DNA of 64,000 nucleotides from Dokdonia sp. Dokd-P16 (GTDB taxonomy: Bacteria > Bacteroidota > Bacteroidia > Flavobacteriales > Flavobacteriaceae): positions 2,603,001 to 2,667,000 of the forward strand of contig NZ_CP029151.1 in the NCBI RefSeq assembly GCF_003095655.1. Direction: 5' to 3'. Both the position numbers and the translations under genes were made by a program. Of the stretch, positions 55,902-64,000 are shown piece after piece. Below the pieces are notes generated by a model that ran no database searches, was not told the DNA's origin, and saw nothing but the letters and a program-made list of their open reading frames with translations. Numbering within the stretch: the stretch's first letter is position 1; the number at the start of each line of letters is the position of its first letter.

Positions 55902-55921
55902 TACGCTTTCGCGAAAGCGTA
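55902..55921. repeat. Dispersed palindrome TACGCTTTCGCGAAAGCGTA
   Basis: A perfect 20-bp copy in the 80-base gap between the S41 peptidase start and the M23 gene stop. Confidence 0.88.
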
Positions 55922-55960
55922 ATTACTTAAACAGCAATGAGCTGATGAGTAAAAATTTTT

Positions 55961-56797
55961 CTATTCATTTTGATTTCTCACTACATCACCTTTTTTTAAT
56001 GTACTTGCATCTACGGCATTGTCAAATGTATACTCGGTAGATATGAGGCCATTAGTTGCAGATGGAATTCTAACGTTAAAATGTAGATGCTCGACAGTGG
56101 TAAAACCCGTCATTCCACTAATCGCGATGGGTTGACCTTTTTCCACATAATCACCAAGCTCAACGATTGCTCCTTCATAGTTTAAGTGTACATATTGAGA
56201 GTACAAACCACTGTCAGGATGGTAAACGGTTAGGTAATTACTTCTATCATTATCTCTCCATTGCTGGCTTGTGCCATGATCTTTGTATTTATCAATTAAT
56301 CCTACCACATATCCATCATCTACACTTACGATGGTATCTCCTATGCTTAGATCAAAATCAATTGCATACTTACTCGTGATTTTGTTATGAGAAAAGCTGT
56401 TGTTAAAGCCTTGTATGATTTTGTATTGTTTGCCTTTTGGAAAAGGTAATCCTATGCTGCTTTTATTAATTTTACGCTGTAAATCCCCATATTCAATGCT
56501 GTATTTTGGTTTTACAGTAGATTCTACATCAGGATAATGAATCTTAATGATGGTGTCTTGCTGTTTTCTCAAGGTTACATGCCCGAATAGTGTTGCTAGG
56601 TCAGGATACGTAGCATCTTTAACAAGCCTGACGCTTATGGGACACATAAGAGGGTTCTTTAATTGAAAAGATATGGTGTCATTTTCATACGCATCTCTAA
56701 AGCTTAATTTAGCAGAGTGCTCCAATTTAGGGAAATTATCTAGGCTATTGCAAGCTGCAAGGCAAACGATAGATAGTAAAAGAATAAGTTTTTTCAA
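55961..56797 (-). CDS. M23 family metallopeptidase, lipoprotein
   Basis: The 278-aa protein has a lipoprotein signal ending CLAACNS. The LytM/M23 zinc motifs are visible: a His in FNNSFSHNKIT, Asp in YAIDFDLSIGD, and HLHFNVR near residue 240, with GQPIAISGMTGFT before it. Such enzymes cut peptidoglycan cross-links, or may be inactive scaffolds. The first 100 residues (SVRLVKDATYPDL) form an extra beta domain. It is the downstream neighbour of the S41 peptidase. Confidence 0.85.
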   Translation of the reverse strand: MKKLILLLSIVCLAACNSLDNFPKLEHSAKLSFRDAYENDTISFQLKNPLMCPISVRLVKDATYPDLATLFGHVTLRKQQDTIIKIHYPDVESTVKPKYSIEYGDLQRKINKSSIGLPFPKGKQYKIIQGFNNSFSHNKITSKYAIDFDLSIGDTIVSVDDGYVVGLIDKYKDHGTSQQWRDNDRSNYLTVYHPDSGLYSQYVHLNYEGAIVELGDYVEKGQPIAISGMTGFTTVEHLHFNVRIPSATNGLISTEYTFDNAVDASTLKKGDVVRNQNE

Positions 56798-56828
56798 TGT
56801 TGATTTTCTTTAATGGGTTAGAAATATT

Positions 56829-57317
56829 TTAATCGCTGTTGTTCATAGCGTAATATTCTTTTTTTGTCACTAATTTTCCCATGTTGTAGAACTTTTCAGA
56901 CCGAATACTTCCGTTGAAAATATTGTATTCACTCCAAACACTATCTTTTATGTTGTCTCTATAATATCCTTTCGTTTGAAGCCCTTTTGTTGAGGTATGA
57001 TACTTTTCATATACACCATTAAGTGCTCCTTTCTTGTACATTCTTTTTATGTACAACACGCCGCCATTAGTAAATCTTGATACTAAACCATTTAGGGTAT
57101 CTTTAGAATAATTTTCAATAGCATATAAGGTTCCATCTTTTAAATATTTTTTCCATTCTCCCTCTTTTAAACAGTTAACAATTTTACCCTCTAGTTTACT
57201 TGGGCCAAATACACCTTTGGGGCAAGGAGTACCATCTTCATTAACATAATTAAAAGATCCTTGAGCATAGCAGTAACTAGATAAAAGGGTAATTAAACAC
57301 AGTAACACTATTTTCAT
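56829..57317 (-). CDS. Secreted MORN-like repeat protein (YwqK-like)
   Basis: From the ATG at 57317 the product is 162 aa, with a signal peptide ending YCYAQ. The body holds about four MORN-like repeats: GKIVNCLKEGEWKKYLKDGT, DTLNGLVSRFTNGG, GALNGVYEKYH and DSVWSEYNIFNGS. This is the pattern of YwqK-type proteins, some of which act as antitoxins or surface repeats. The open frame extends upstream to 57389 and would overlap the lipoprotein gene; the shorter start is preferred because it gives a clean signal peptide. Confidence 0.72.
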   Translation of the reverse strand: MKIVLLCLITLLSSYCYAQGSFNYVNEDGTPCPKGVFGPSKLEGKIVNCLKEGEWKKYLKDGTLYAIENYSKDTLNGLVSRFTNGGVLYIKRMYKKGALNGVYEKYHTSTKGLQTKGYYRDNIKDSVWSEYNIFNGSIRSEKFYNMGKLVTKKEYYAMNNSD

Positions 57318-57375
57318 TTTAATTAATTTTTTTAGTAATACAGTTGTCAACAAGTGGTAATTTATTGGGTGAATT

Positions 57376-58602
57376 TTAATTAAAATCAACTACCAAAGTC
57401 TGTCCATTTCTAGCATTATAATACATTATAATAGGTGTCTCAGAAGGTGAAGATCCTCCTACCCAAGAAGGAAACATATTGATGTTTGAATCAAGAGGTA
57501 ACGTTAGCTCAGTTCCATCATCATTTACGGAAACAGACGACTCATTAAATTGATAAATCAAACCGTTATGTGCGACAATTCTAAGACCAGGCAATAAATT
57601 ATTTCCCGTAAGGATTAACGTGTCATTATAACTATAATTTGTTTGATTAGAAGATATAATTTCTGGTGCATTTTCTGATAGGACATCGAGATTAAAAGGA
57701 GAAACAGATTTTACTTGGCCATCAACTATATATTTTAGTTTGTAGTCTATTGCGGTTACAATATCTGTAGGAAATTCAAATTGAAATGAGGTGTTTAATA
57801 AATTATTATTCTCGTAAGTAGTATAGTTATATGTCGCGATTTCATAACTATTAGTATCATTCTCTAAAATTATACTTGAATTTGGAATAGATAAATCTAC
57901 ATAGGTAGTCCTTACATAAGGAGTTGCATTACTATAATATCTAGTAGCAATGTCACTAGTGCTAATTGCGCTATTCACAGTATTAAATGATATCCACTTA
58001 GTCATTACAGTATAAACATTAGAGGTTTGATCCTCTGCTGTTACAGTGTATTGTATGTCACTATTAAAGTTTTGAGGTTCACTACTATCAGGTGAGATTG
58101 TAGCACCATCTGATATCGTAATTATAGGCGATACATATGATGGGTTTTTATCAGTTTCTATCTCAATTGTTAAAGAAGCATGATCGATTACTCCATCAAA
58201 TACTTCGTCATCAATATTCAGTTGAAAACTTAAAATTTTCTTTTCACTCGCTATTGGAGTATTATTGGTGATTACAGTATAAGTTGTCTGTTCTCCATTC
58301 TCTGCCGTAACAACATATGTGATATTTTGACTAAAATCTTGAGCACTTGACGGGTTTGGTGATATTGTTGCGTTTTGAGAAATAGATATTTCAGGAACCA
58401 AAGTACTATTGGTCTCAAGTGCAACAGTGGTAAGCGTAATTGTTTTACTTTGTTCATTAATTACTCCATTAAAACCATCTCCATTTGAAGTGATTTTAAA
58501 TGAGAGGATTTTATTTTCTGAACTCAAATCTGGACCCTCGTCCTTAGAGCAATTAATTAGTAATAAGCTTAGTATTAATAGTAATGATGCTTTTATTCTC
58601 AT
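57376..58602 (-). CDS. Lipoprotein with DUF5018-like repeats and an IPT/TIG-like domain
   Basis: The 408-aa protein has a lipoprotein signal ending LLINCSK. Two repeats of about 90 residues of DUF5018 type follow, each opening KILSFxIxxxxxxFxGVIxxxSxTI and ending YTVTAExxxxxxYTV. The C-terminal part has PEIISSNQTNYSYNDTLILT, an IPT/TIG-like Ig fold. Such chains are usually outer-membrane-anchored surface or glycan-binding proteins in Bacteroidota. Function is unknown. The gene lies upstream of the MORN-like gene in the same direction. Confidence 0.78.
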   Translation of the reverse strand: MRIKASLLLILSLLLINCSKDEGPDLSSENKILSFKITSNGDGFNGVINEQSKTITLTTVALETNSTLVPEISISQNATISPNPSSAQDFSQNITYVVTAENGEQTTYTVITNNTPIASEKKILSFQLNIDDEVFDGVIDHASLTIEIETDKNPSYVSPIITISDGATISPDSSEPQNFNSDIQYTVTAEDQTSNVYTVMTKWISFNTVNSAISTSDIATRYYSNATPYVRTTYVDLSIPNSSIILENDTNSYEIATYNYTTYENNNLLNTSFQFEFPTDIVTAIDYKLKYIVDGQVKSVSPFNLDVLSENAPEIISSNQTNYSYNDTLILTGNNLLPGLRIVAHNGLIYQFNESSVSVNDDGTELTLPLDSNINMFPSWVGGSSPSETPIIMYYNARNGQTLVVDFN

Positions 58603-58635
58603 TTGTTAATTTTAAATAATTATTTAATTTTTTTA

Positions 58636-59106
58636 TTATCTAATAGAAAGGACTTTGCAGATTTTCTTTGGATAGATACCAGTGATAATCCTCTTTACAT
58701 TATCGTGTTCTGATATATAATCACCAGAATAGTCCAAATCAAAATTTAAGTACAGATTGACATTGTTTTGTTTTTCTTGAAGCTCCAGATGTTTTATAAA
58801 TTGTGAAAACAATCTTTTTCTTGCGGTTGTACTTTTAATAATTGGTGGGATTTTTAAAAAGAAGTACAAGGTGTGATATAATCTTACTTTTTTTCTCAAG
58901 CAATTAATAGATTTCTGTTCAATAGCGTTTAAATAATTATTGTCTTCATGCATTGTGATAAAAAATTGCGTAATTCCATAATTTGAATAATCAAGTCGTG
59001 TGTATTCAATATTAATATCATCAAATTTGAAATTCAGAACCTCCTTCTTTTGAGAGTATGTAAGAGTAGTGATAAAAGAGAATAAAACTAAAAAGAGTGA
59101 TTTCAT
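58636..59106 (-). CDS. Secreted protein of unknown function
   Basis: The 156-aa product has a signal peptide (ending LTYSQ). The mature chain is basic, with a cluster of aromatic residues (YHTLYFFLKI) and a charged middle (SINCLRKKVRL). No domain was recognised. It lies 33 bases downstream of the next gene's region in a row of same-strand unknowns and shows no obvious operon partner. Confidence 0.6.
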   Translation of the reverse strand: MKSLFLVLFSFITTLTYSQKKEVLNFKFDDINIEYTRLDYSNYGITQFFITMHEDNNYLNAIEQKSINCLRKKVRLYHTLYFFLKIPPIIKSTTARKRLFSQFIKHLELQEKQNNVNLYLNFDLDYSGDYISEHDNVKRIITGIYPKKICKVLSIR

Positions 59107-59202
59107 AGATTATAGTATGATTGTTGTTGACAGTCAAATATATTGACTAATGTAATTTAATTACAAGGTGTTGTGAATAGCGTTTTTGCTTGCATATATT
59201 AT

Positions 59203-59574
59203 TCATGATGTGTCTGAACTAATTTCTTCTTTTTTATTTTTTTTAGCTCTTCTCAATCTTTTTCTTTCGGCACGCTTTCTTACTCTACTTTCCTTTTTAT
59301 CTTTTAGAAATGCAACGTTGGTTTTCTGGTCAATAACACCCGTAATATCAACGTCATAATTAAGGTCTTTTAAGTTAGACTGCAAAGAGGTTAATTCTTC
59401 TGTGGTAAGCTTGGTAAGTCTACAACTCACCTCTTTATATTCTTTGGTCAAATCTTCATTTACAACATAACAATAACATTTTTTTGAAAATGATCTTTCT
59501 TTCTTATAAGTGCTTTGAGACTTCACCTGATAAGAGAAAATTAATAGTAAAGTAAGGAGTATAATATTTTTCAT
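59203..59574 (-). CDS. Secreted protein of unknown function, basic C-terminus
   Basis: From the ATG at 59574 the product is 123 aa, with a signal peptide ending QVKSQ. The segment KLTTEELTSLQSNLKDLNYD followed by DITGVIDQKTNVAF looks like a short peptidoglycan-binding-type (PG_binding_1) helix-turn pattern. The tail is very basic (RKRAERKRLRRAKKNKKEE), which is unusual for a secreted protein and may hold it to the cell surface or nucleic acid. An in-frame start five residues upstream (59589) is less likely. Confidence 0.6.
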   Translation of the reverse strand: MKNIILLTLLLIFSYQVKSQSTYKKERSFSKKCYCYVVNEDLTKEYKEVSCRLTKLTTEELTSLQSNLKDLNYDVDITGVIDQKTNVAFLKDKKESRVRKRAERKRLRRAKKNKKEEISSDTS

Positions 59575-59712
59575 GTATTTAATTTTCAATGATTATAATA
59601 ACGTTTCTAGCTCAAAGTAAGCTTGAAAGTATGGACAGAGCAATACTCCGTAGTCTATGTTTTAATTAAACTAATTCTAAATGACACACTATCAAACATC
59701 CTAGTTCTATCA

Positions 59713-60330
59713 TTAGACGCTCAATCTTGGAGAATTTGTGATTTTGAGGATTTCACCCTTTTTTGGATGCTTGATTTTCTTAGCTAAAAAGTAAATACAG
59801 AGTCCAATTAAACTTAGTCCAATTATAAGAGTTCCTGTAGTTCCAAGCAATTCTCCGGTAGATGCAATTATTTTCTTTAACCAGGCTCTTCTTCCTGTTA
59901 TTCTCACAGTTCCTCCACTTTCTGCTTCTACTGCAGCGGCATAAGATGCTACAGTGAAAATTGAAATTATACCTAGAATAACTAGCTGAGGTATGATTTG
60001 TTTAAAAACAGAATAATTTTTTAACTCCGTTCCTTTCAAGTTGGCCTTTAAATAGTCACTAATTTCTGAATAGACATCTTTATCAAGTTGGAATTCTTCG
60101 TCGGTGGTTTTGTCATCCTTAAAATTTAATTCTATAGTAACATCTGTATCAATAAATACAATCTCTTTTAAATCTTCATAATGGATACTGTGTACCGCTC
60201 CTAAACTTTTTGAATCGATAAGGTCATTGATATTTGAACCCTTAGTTAAATCAGTTATCCATATAGCTTTTTCATTGGCTATTAGGTATTTGTCTAATAA
60301 TTCAGTTTGTGAGATAATCCAATATTTCAT
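59713..60330 (-). CDS. Membrane protein with N-terminal PH-like region, unknown function
   Basis: The 205-aa product begins with a soluble region of about 100 residues of alternating strands (IVFIDTDVTIELNFKD) and then two hydrophobic segments (about 110-131 and 165-185) separated by a short, charged loop with GRRAWLKKII. The layout suggests an inner-membrane protein with a cytoplasmic N-terminal domain. No family was recognised. Downstream is a gap with no feature, upstream the SUFU-domain gene. Confidence 0.6.
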   Translation of the reverse strand: MKYWIISQTELLDKYLIANEKAIWITDLTKGSNINDLIDSKSLGAVHSIHYEDLKEIVFIDTDVTIELNFKDDKTTDEEFQLDKDVYSEISDYLKANLKGTELKNYSVFKQIIPQLVILGIISIFTVASYAAAVEAESGGTVRITGRRAWLKKIIASTGELLGTTGTLIIGLSLIGLCIYFLAKKIKHPKKGEILKITNSPRLSV

Positions 60331-60405
60331 TTGTAGTTAGTTTTTTATAATTGCGTATTCTATTCTCGTGATTGTAATGCTGTTTTTACAATCATTTTAT
60401 CCCCC

Positions 60406-61125
60406 CTAAAACAACCCAAAAAGCTTTTTTCTTTTAGCAGTGTTAGGTCTATTAATTTCCAATATATCTGTCACTGCGTGCTTGTCAAAGCCATCAAAAA
60501 GCGCTTCTACGCCTTTTTTAATCTTTACATTAACTTCCTCGGTATAGAGAGGGATTAATGAATAAAAGTCAATGGTTTTGTTTGCCAACTTTAGAGAATG
60601 GAAATCCTCGTTAAATACTATTGTAGGTAAGAGTACCATGGTGTTAAGCTTTGTGTTTGGGGCAAAAGGCTCAGCGGGGTTACCATTGGGTATGGTGTGT
60701 CCGTAACCAACCCAAGTGTTGTATTCGTGAGGGAATCTAGCTATTTGTTTTAACCATCTAATAGGCCAGTAGTTGTTTTCATCCTTAAAGTCTTCTTCAG
60801 AGATTTTCCATTCAGCCGGTAGACAAATACTTATTTCTGCATAATCGCAATCTATAACATCCTCTGGTGTATTCATTGCCTTATCACTCATGCCAGAAGT
60901 AACGAGTGTATGAAATGGTCTTTTTTCTGTAGGTTGTACCCAGTGTACATCAATATGAACTTGATCTGATATAAGCTCATGAAACACCATATGGATCTCT
61001 CCAATATGCTTTTCAATATGATCTGATATATCATCTATATGTTCTCCTCCAGAAGCTAACTCAAAATCATTTCTATTAGACGCTGTATAACGATAAATAG
61101 GCGCACCTGATTCAGATTTTTCCAT
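60406..61125 (-). CDS. SUFU (suppressor of fused) domain protein
   Basis: The 239-aa protein matches bacterial SUFU-domain proteins: VHWVQPTEKRPFHTLVTSGM in the middle, ISICLPAEW, and FPHEYNTWVGYGHTIPNG, in family order. In bacteria the domain is best known from immunity proteins of polymorphic toxin systems, but no toxin gene is seen in this window. The final 70 residues (NVKIKKGVEALFDGF) complete the domain. The gene lies 49 bases downstream of the DUF262 gene. Confidence 0.85.
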   Translation of the reverse strand: MEKSESGAPIYRYTASNRNDFELASGGEHIDDISDHIEKHIGEIHMVFHELISDQVHIDVHWVQPTEKRPFHTLVTSGMSDKAMNTPEDVIDCDYAEISICLPAEWKISEEDFKDENNYWPIRWLKQIARFPHEYNTWVGYGHTIPNGNPAEPFAPNTKLNTMVLLPTIVFNEDFHSLKLANKTIDFYSLIPLYTEEVNVKIKKGVEALFDGFDKHAVTDILEINRPNTAKRKKLFGLF

Positions 61126-61173
61126 GTTGTTTAAGGTTGATTTTTTGTTTAGTTCTTTGTTGGGTGAAAATTT

Positions 61174-63375
61174 CTATCTCAATTTTATAGACACCTCTTT
61201 TGATGAAATATTAAATTTATCCATAATACTAGCTATTCGCTGAATACATCTTGTTGCGGAGATATTTATATGAACAAAAAGTAAATCATCATTTAAGTCT
61301 TTTACTTTGTCCCATACTTTCCCTTCAAAAGTTTTATACCTACTTGAATGATTAAAGTTTGCATCAATAATTTCCTTTAAAACACTCCATTTTAAAATAG
61401 TTTCTTCTCTACTGAATAAGTCAAGTTGGTTGTCCAAAATGAATTCAAAGTCGAACTCTGAATCACTTTTGAGGTGTTTTAGAAATCTCAAAATAACATC
61501 CTGCCAGGACTTAACTTTTATCACTTTATCACCAATGGTTAATTCATCTGGCTTGTTACCTTCCGCCATTTCACCCGCATCAGAATCTAATGGAGAAAAG
61601 TTTGCTTTTTCAACAAGCTGTGTATTCCAATTTGAGCTCTCTTTTAATTCTTCAGGTAGAGAAAATGTATTAAGCAGCCATTTAATCATATTAGATTGGT
61701 GTTCTAATATGCTATGCTCATTCCAATGAGTGTGCTTAACGATGTCCAATCTATAGTTAAGCGATGAAGTTTTAAGCTTTTCTTTCTTCTGTGAAAATGG
61801 CTTATTTCCTATTTCACTATTAAACTCTGTAAGTATTAAATTTCCAATATTATGTAAAAATGTTTTATGAACTTCCTCATAGTTATTTCCTAACTCAGTT
61901 TTCCATTCCTCACCAATTTTTTGCGGCATAATATGTTCAATAGTAACTTTTTTATTTCGGAAATCTACCGCTACCTTGGTATTGTTCTCTTCAATCTTGC
62001 CAAGAATTAGTTTTGAATACTTGCTAAGACCTTTGTAGAAATTCATAGTTTTCAAACTATTACTTAATTCTGTGTCATTCGGGAGCCTTAACCTGTAAAT
62101 CATGTTAGTGAGCAACTCCATCATTGATTGTTTGCCACGAGCTATATCTGGAATTCGTTTACTTAGTGTAACTATATTTTTATTTTCACCTTGTGTAAGA
62201 CCTAAAATTCTCCTGCGTATTAAGTAGGTACGTATGGATTGAAGAGTAGTAATTAGTGTCTCATCACTTAATCTGAGGTCGTTAACATCATATTGATGGT
62301 ATTCTAGAAGGCCTAACACCAATGGTTTAAATGCTTCAGATTTAACGTCGTGAAATATTATTCTAAGCAATTCTTTAATGACTTTATCATTATTGCTGTC
62401 GCGAGATATAATATCAGAGTTAATTTCGGTGATAATCCACTTATAGCACTTGACATATCTAACTATGTCATCAATGAAATCATTATGTTTTTCAAAACTT
62501 TCATCTACAAAGTCCTTAAATTGTTTGTATAATTCTTTGGTGTTGTTATCACTTACTACTTTTAAGGATGTAGCCTTTTTATACTGTAGATAATCTCTAA
62601 AAAATCTCGAACTATTATTATCGAAAGCTTCTTCAATTTTTGGGTGCCATACTTTCTCATAAATGTGTGACTGACTATCACTATCCATTTTAAGCAAAAC
62701 AAAATTTCTTACTAAATCTGAAAGCGATAATGGTTTGCCTAAGGAATTTAAGGTTTCAAAAATAATTTGTGGGTCTTCACCTTTAAATGGCCTTTCATCA
62801 AGGAAGATAACTGCAACGTTCATTCTTTGTATCGCAGTAATATAATGTTCAAATTTTACATCTTGATTAAGCCTCTTTTTCTCACGTATTAGCTTTTTAA
62901 ATAATTCGTAAGCTATTTTGATTACGCCGGGATTTGCGTCCTCACCATTTACTAGAGATTTATAAGAATCCCAATCTCTGGTCACTTGTTTAAGCTTTAT
63001 TTTGTCCTGGTATGTTGAAGTATTATTGGTTAGGAAGTTTAAATTGATGAAATCTACCTTATCTTTTTCAGTTTCAGAATCTCTTAATGCGATTAAAAAA
63101 ATAAGTGTAGTTGTGAGTCTTTGCTGTCCATCGACAATTACTGATTTGTTTGCGAATCCAGACTTTTCCTCTTTAATTACGAGAGTTCCAAAGAAATGCT
63201 CGAGTTTGTCTTTTTGCTTTTCATCTAGGTCTGAATCAATAATTCTTGTAACGTCACTAAAATATCTTTCTATTTCAGGCTTTCCCCAAGCGTATGCTCG
63301 TTGAAATGGAGGTATAAAAAATGATGTTGCATTTTTTGCTAAAACATCATTTATAGAATGGCTTTCTGTTTTCAT
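61174..63375 (-). CDS. DUF262/DUF1524 protein, GmrSD-like type IV restriction nuclease family
   Basis: The 733-aa protein carries the DUF262 nucleotide-binding signature VDGQQRL (Asp82-Arg86) preceded by FIPPFQRAYAW, and in its second half the DUF1524 HNH-type motif VTIEHIMPQKIGEEW followed by HNIGNLILTE. GmrSD proteins with these two domains fused cut glucosylated or otherwise modified phage DNA in an NTP-dependent way, and this gene has the same order. The last 130 residues (after VIKVKSWQDVILRFL) are an extra domain not assigned. Defence activity is likely from domain order but not proven. Confidence 0.82.
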   Translation of the reverse strand: MKTESHSINDVLAKNATSFFIPPFQRAYAWGKPEIERYFSDVTRIIDSDLDEKQKDKLEHFFGTLVIKEEKSGFANKSVIVDGQQRLTTTLIFLIALRDSETEKDKVDFINLNFLTNNTSTYQDKIKLKQVTRDWDSYKSLVNGEDANPGVIKIAYELFKKLIREKKRLNQDVKFEHYITAIQRMNVAVIFLDERPFKGEDPQIIFETLNSLGKPLSLSDLVRNFVLLKMDSDSQSHIYEKVWHPKIEEAFDNNSSRFFRDYLQYKKATSLKVVSDNNTKELYKQFKDFVDESFEKHNDFIDDIVRYVKCYKWIITEINSDIISRDSNNDKVIKELLRIIFHDVKSEAFKPLVLGLLEYHQYDVNDLRLSDETLITTLQSIRTYLIRRRILGLTQGENKNIVTLSKRIPDIARGKQSMMELLTNMIYRLRLPNDTELSNSLKTMNFYKGLSKYSKLILGKIEENNTKVAVDFRNKKVTIEHIMPQKIGEEWKTELGNNYEEVHKTFLHNIGNLILTEFNSEIGNKPFSQKKEKLKTSSLNYRLDIVKHTHWNEHSILEHQSNMIKWLLNTFSLPEELKESSNWNTQLVEKANFSPLDSDAGEMAEGNKPDELTIGDKVIKVKSWQDVILRFLKHLKSDSEFDFEFILDNQLDLFSREETILKWSVLKEIIDANFNHSSRYKTFEGKVWDKVKDLNDDLLFVHINISATRCIQRIASIMDKFNISSKEVSIKLR

Positions 63376-63637
63376 ATAATGTAGTTTTTTCCGTTGTTAT
63401 GACATAACAGTCTAGTGAACAAGAAGCAGAATATTAAAAAGAATATACTGACTTTCAGATAATACATAAGAGTCGCAATTTATCTAGCTTCTATTTGACA
63501 TTCAAAGGATCTCTGTGACATCATGGGCGCTCATAACATCTTATAACAAAATTTTAATTTAAATGAGCTTAAAAGAATGTGCTGGGGCTTGATTGAGATC
63601 GATTTTTTTAACTCACTACTTATTGTGAATATTTTTT

Positions 63638-64000
63638 CTAATTATATTTTTCAAATTCCAAAACACAATCAATTAAATATTCTTCGAAATTTAATTGTAT
63701 TAGATTTTCGAATTCAATTTCTTTTTCATCTAGTTTTCTTTGATATCCCGAGCTTTCTACAGAAATCCATATTGAATTTAAACTTTTATTTGGGTCTGCA
63801 TCTACATATAAATAATACTGAGCAGCTTGTAGTTCTATCCAAATATTGAATTCACATTTATATTTATACGGATAGTCGTTAATTTCCTTATTCAATATTT
63901 TAAAGTCAAAATCATTCGATGTTTTTGAAATTGATTGTAGTTCACTAATCAAACCGTTCACAACTAAATTTTTAAAATTTTTCTCAAAGTCTATAAGTTC
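63638..64000 (-). CDS. Unknown protein, 5' end cut by window edge
   Basis: The frame is open from the window end through at least 120 codons. A GTG at 63961 could start a 107-aa product, but 13 further in-frame codons lie upstream, so the true start may be outside. The chain has alternating strands (CEFNIWIELQAAQYYLYVD) and an acidic helix near the end, and resembles small immunity-type proteins only in a general way. The 262 bases downstream, to the DUF262 gene, hold nothing recognised. Confidence 0.5.
   Translation of the reverse strand, partial: ELIDFEKNFKNLVVNGLISELQSISKTSNDFDFKILNKEINDYPYKYKCEFNIWIELQAAQYYLYVDADPNKSLNSIWISVESSGYQRKLDEKEIEFENLIQLNFEEYLIDCVLEFEKYN

Overview
The window looks like chromosome of a marine flavobacterium (Bacteroidota, Flavobacteriaceae; possibly Dokdonia-like, though the genus is a guess). 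It is AT-rich and promoters are of the TAnnTTTG type. There is a type IX secretion (T9SS) type B C-terminal sorting domain beside a PorP/SprF gene, several typical flavobacterial genes (DUF2851, DUF5018-like, alanine dehydrogenase, prfC), and a palindrome of the TACGCTTTCGCGAAAGCGTA type that recurs seven times between 17.4 and 56 kb.

Bases 1-17312 form an accessory array with the logic of an integron. Eight blocks, all read on the minus strand, carry one to four genes each: a serine hydrolase; two HEPN-motif proteins; a secreted unknown; a Schlafen/AlbA_2 protein with a tiny partner; a membrane protein with an XRE regulator; a stand-alone EF-Tu domain-3-like protein with a small partner; and a complete RND efflux operon with a small secreted protein. 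Each block is bounded by its own private 9-10 bp inverted repeat (GTTG... / ...CAAC), and the blocks are joined by 61-194 bp imperfect palindromes like attC sites. At every junction but one, exactly at the predicted exchange point, sits a 0.4-0.54 kb non-coding element (here called XY) made of two palindrome-ended units and carrying a promoter-like motif. No integrase or transposase is visible, so the recombinase must act from elsewhere.

Bases 17.5-24 kb are ordinary core genome: alanine dehydrogenase with a small partner, divergent from a cystathionine beta-synthase-like enzyme, then a DUF2851 protein and peptide-release factor 3.

Bases 24.5-48.5 kb form a cell-surface locus: three consecutive giant repeat proteins (3349, 1138 and 2404 aa) that share end modules in a mosaic way, then a PorP/SprF-type T9SS partner and an OmpA-family protein with TPR/WD40-like repeats. 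The third giant protein ends in a type B T9SS sorting domain, so the block is probably an export and display unit of the SprB/SprF kind. Both long repeat genes contain recent three-unit block duplications.

Bases 48.5-56.8 kb return to housekeeping and secreted enzymes: idi, a QueD-like gene, a PrxQ-type peroxiredoxin, a Cys/Met-type PLP enzyme, a CocE/NonD hydrolase, an S41 peptidase and an M23 lipoprotein. Bases 56.8-64 kb are a second, gene-poor accessory stretch of minus-strand unknowns with a SUFU-domain protein and a DUF262/DUF1524 (GmrSD-like) restriction-type protein. No rRNA, tRNA, CRISPR array or complete insertion sequence was recognised.
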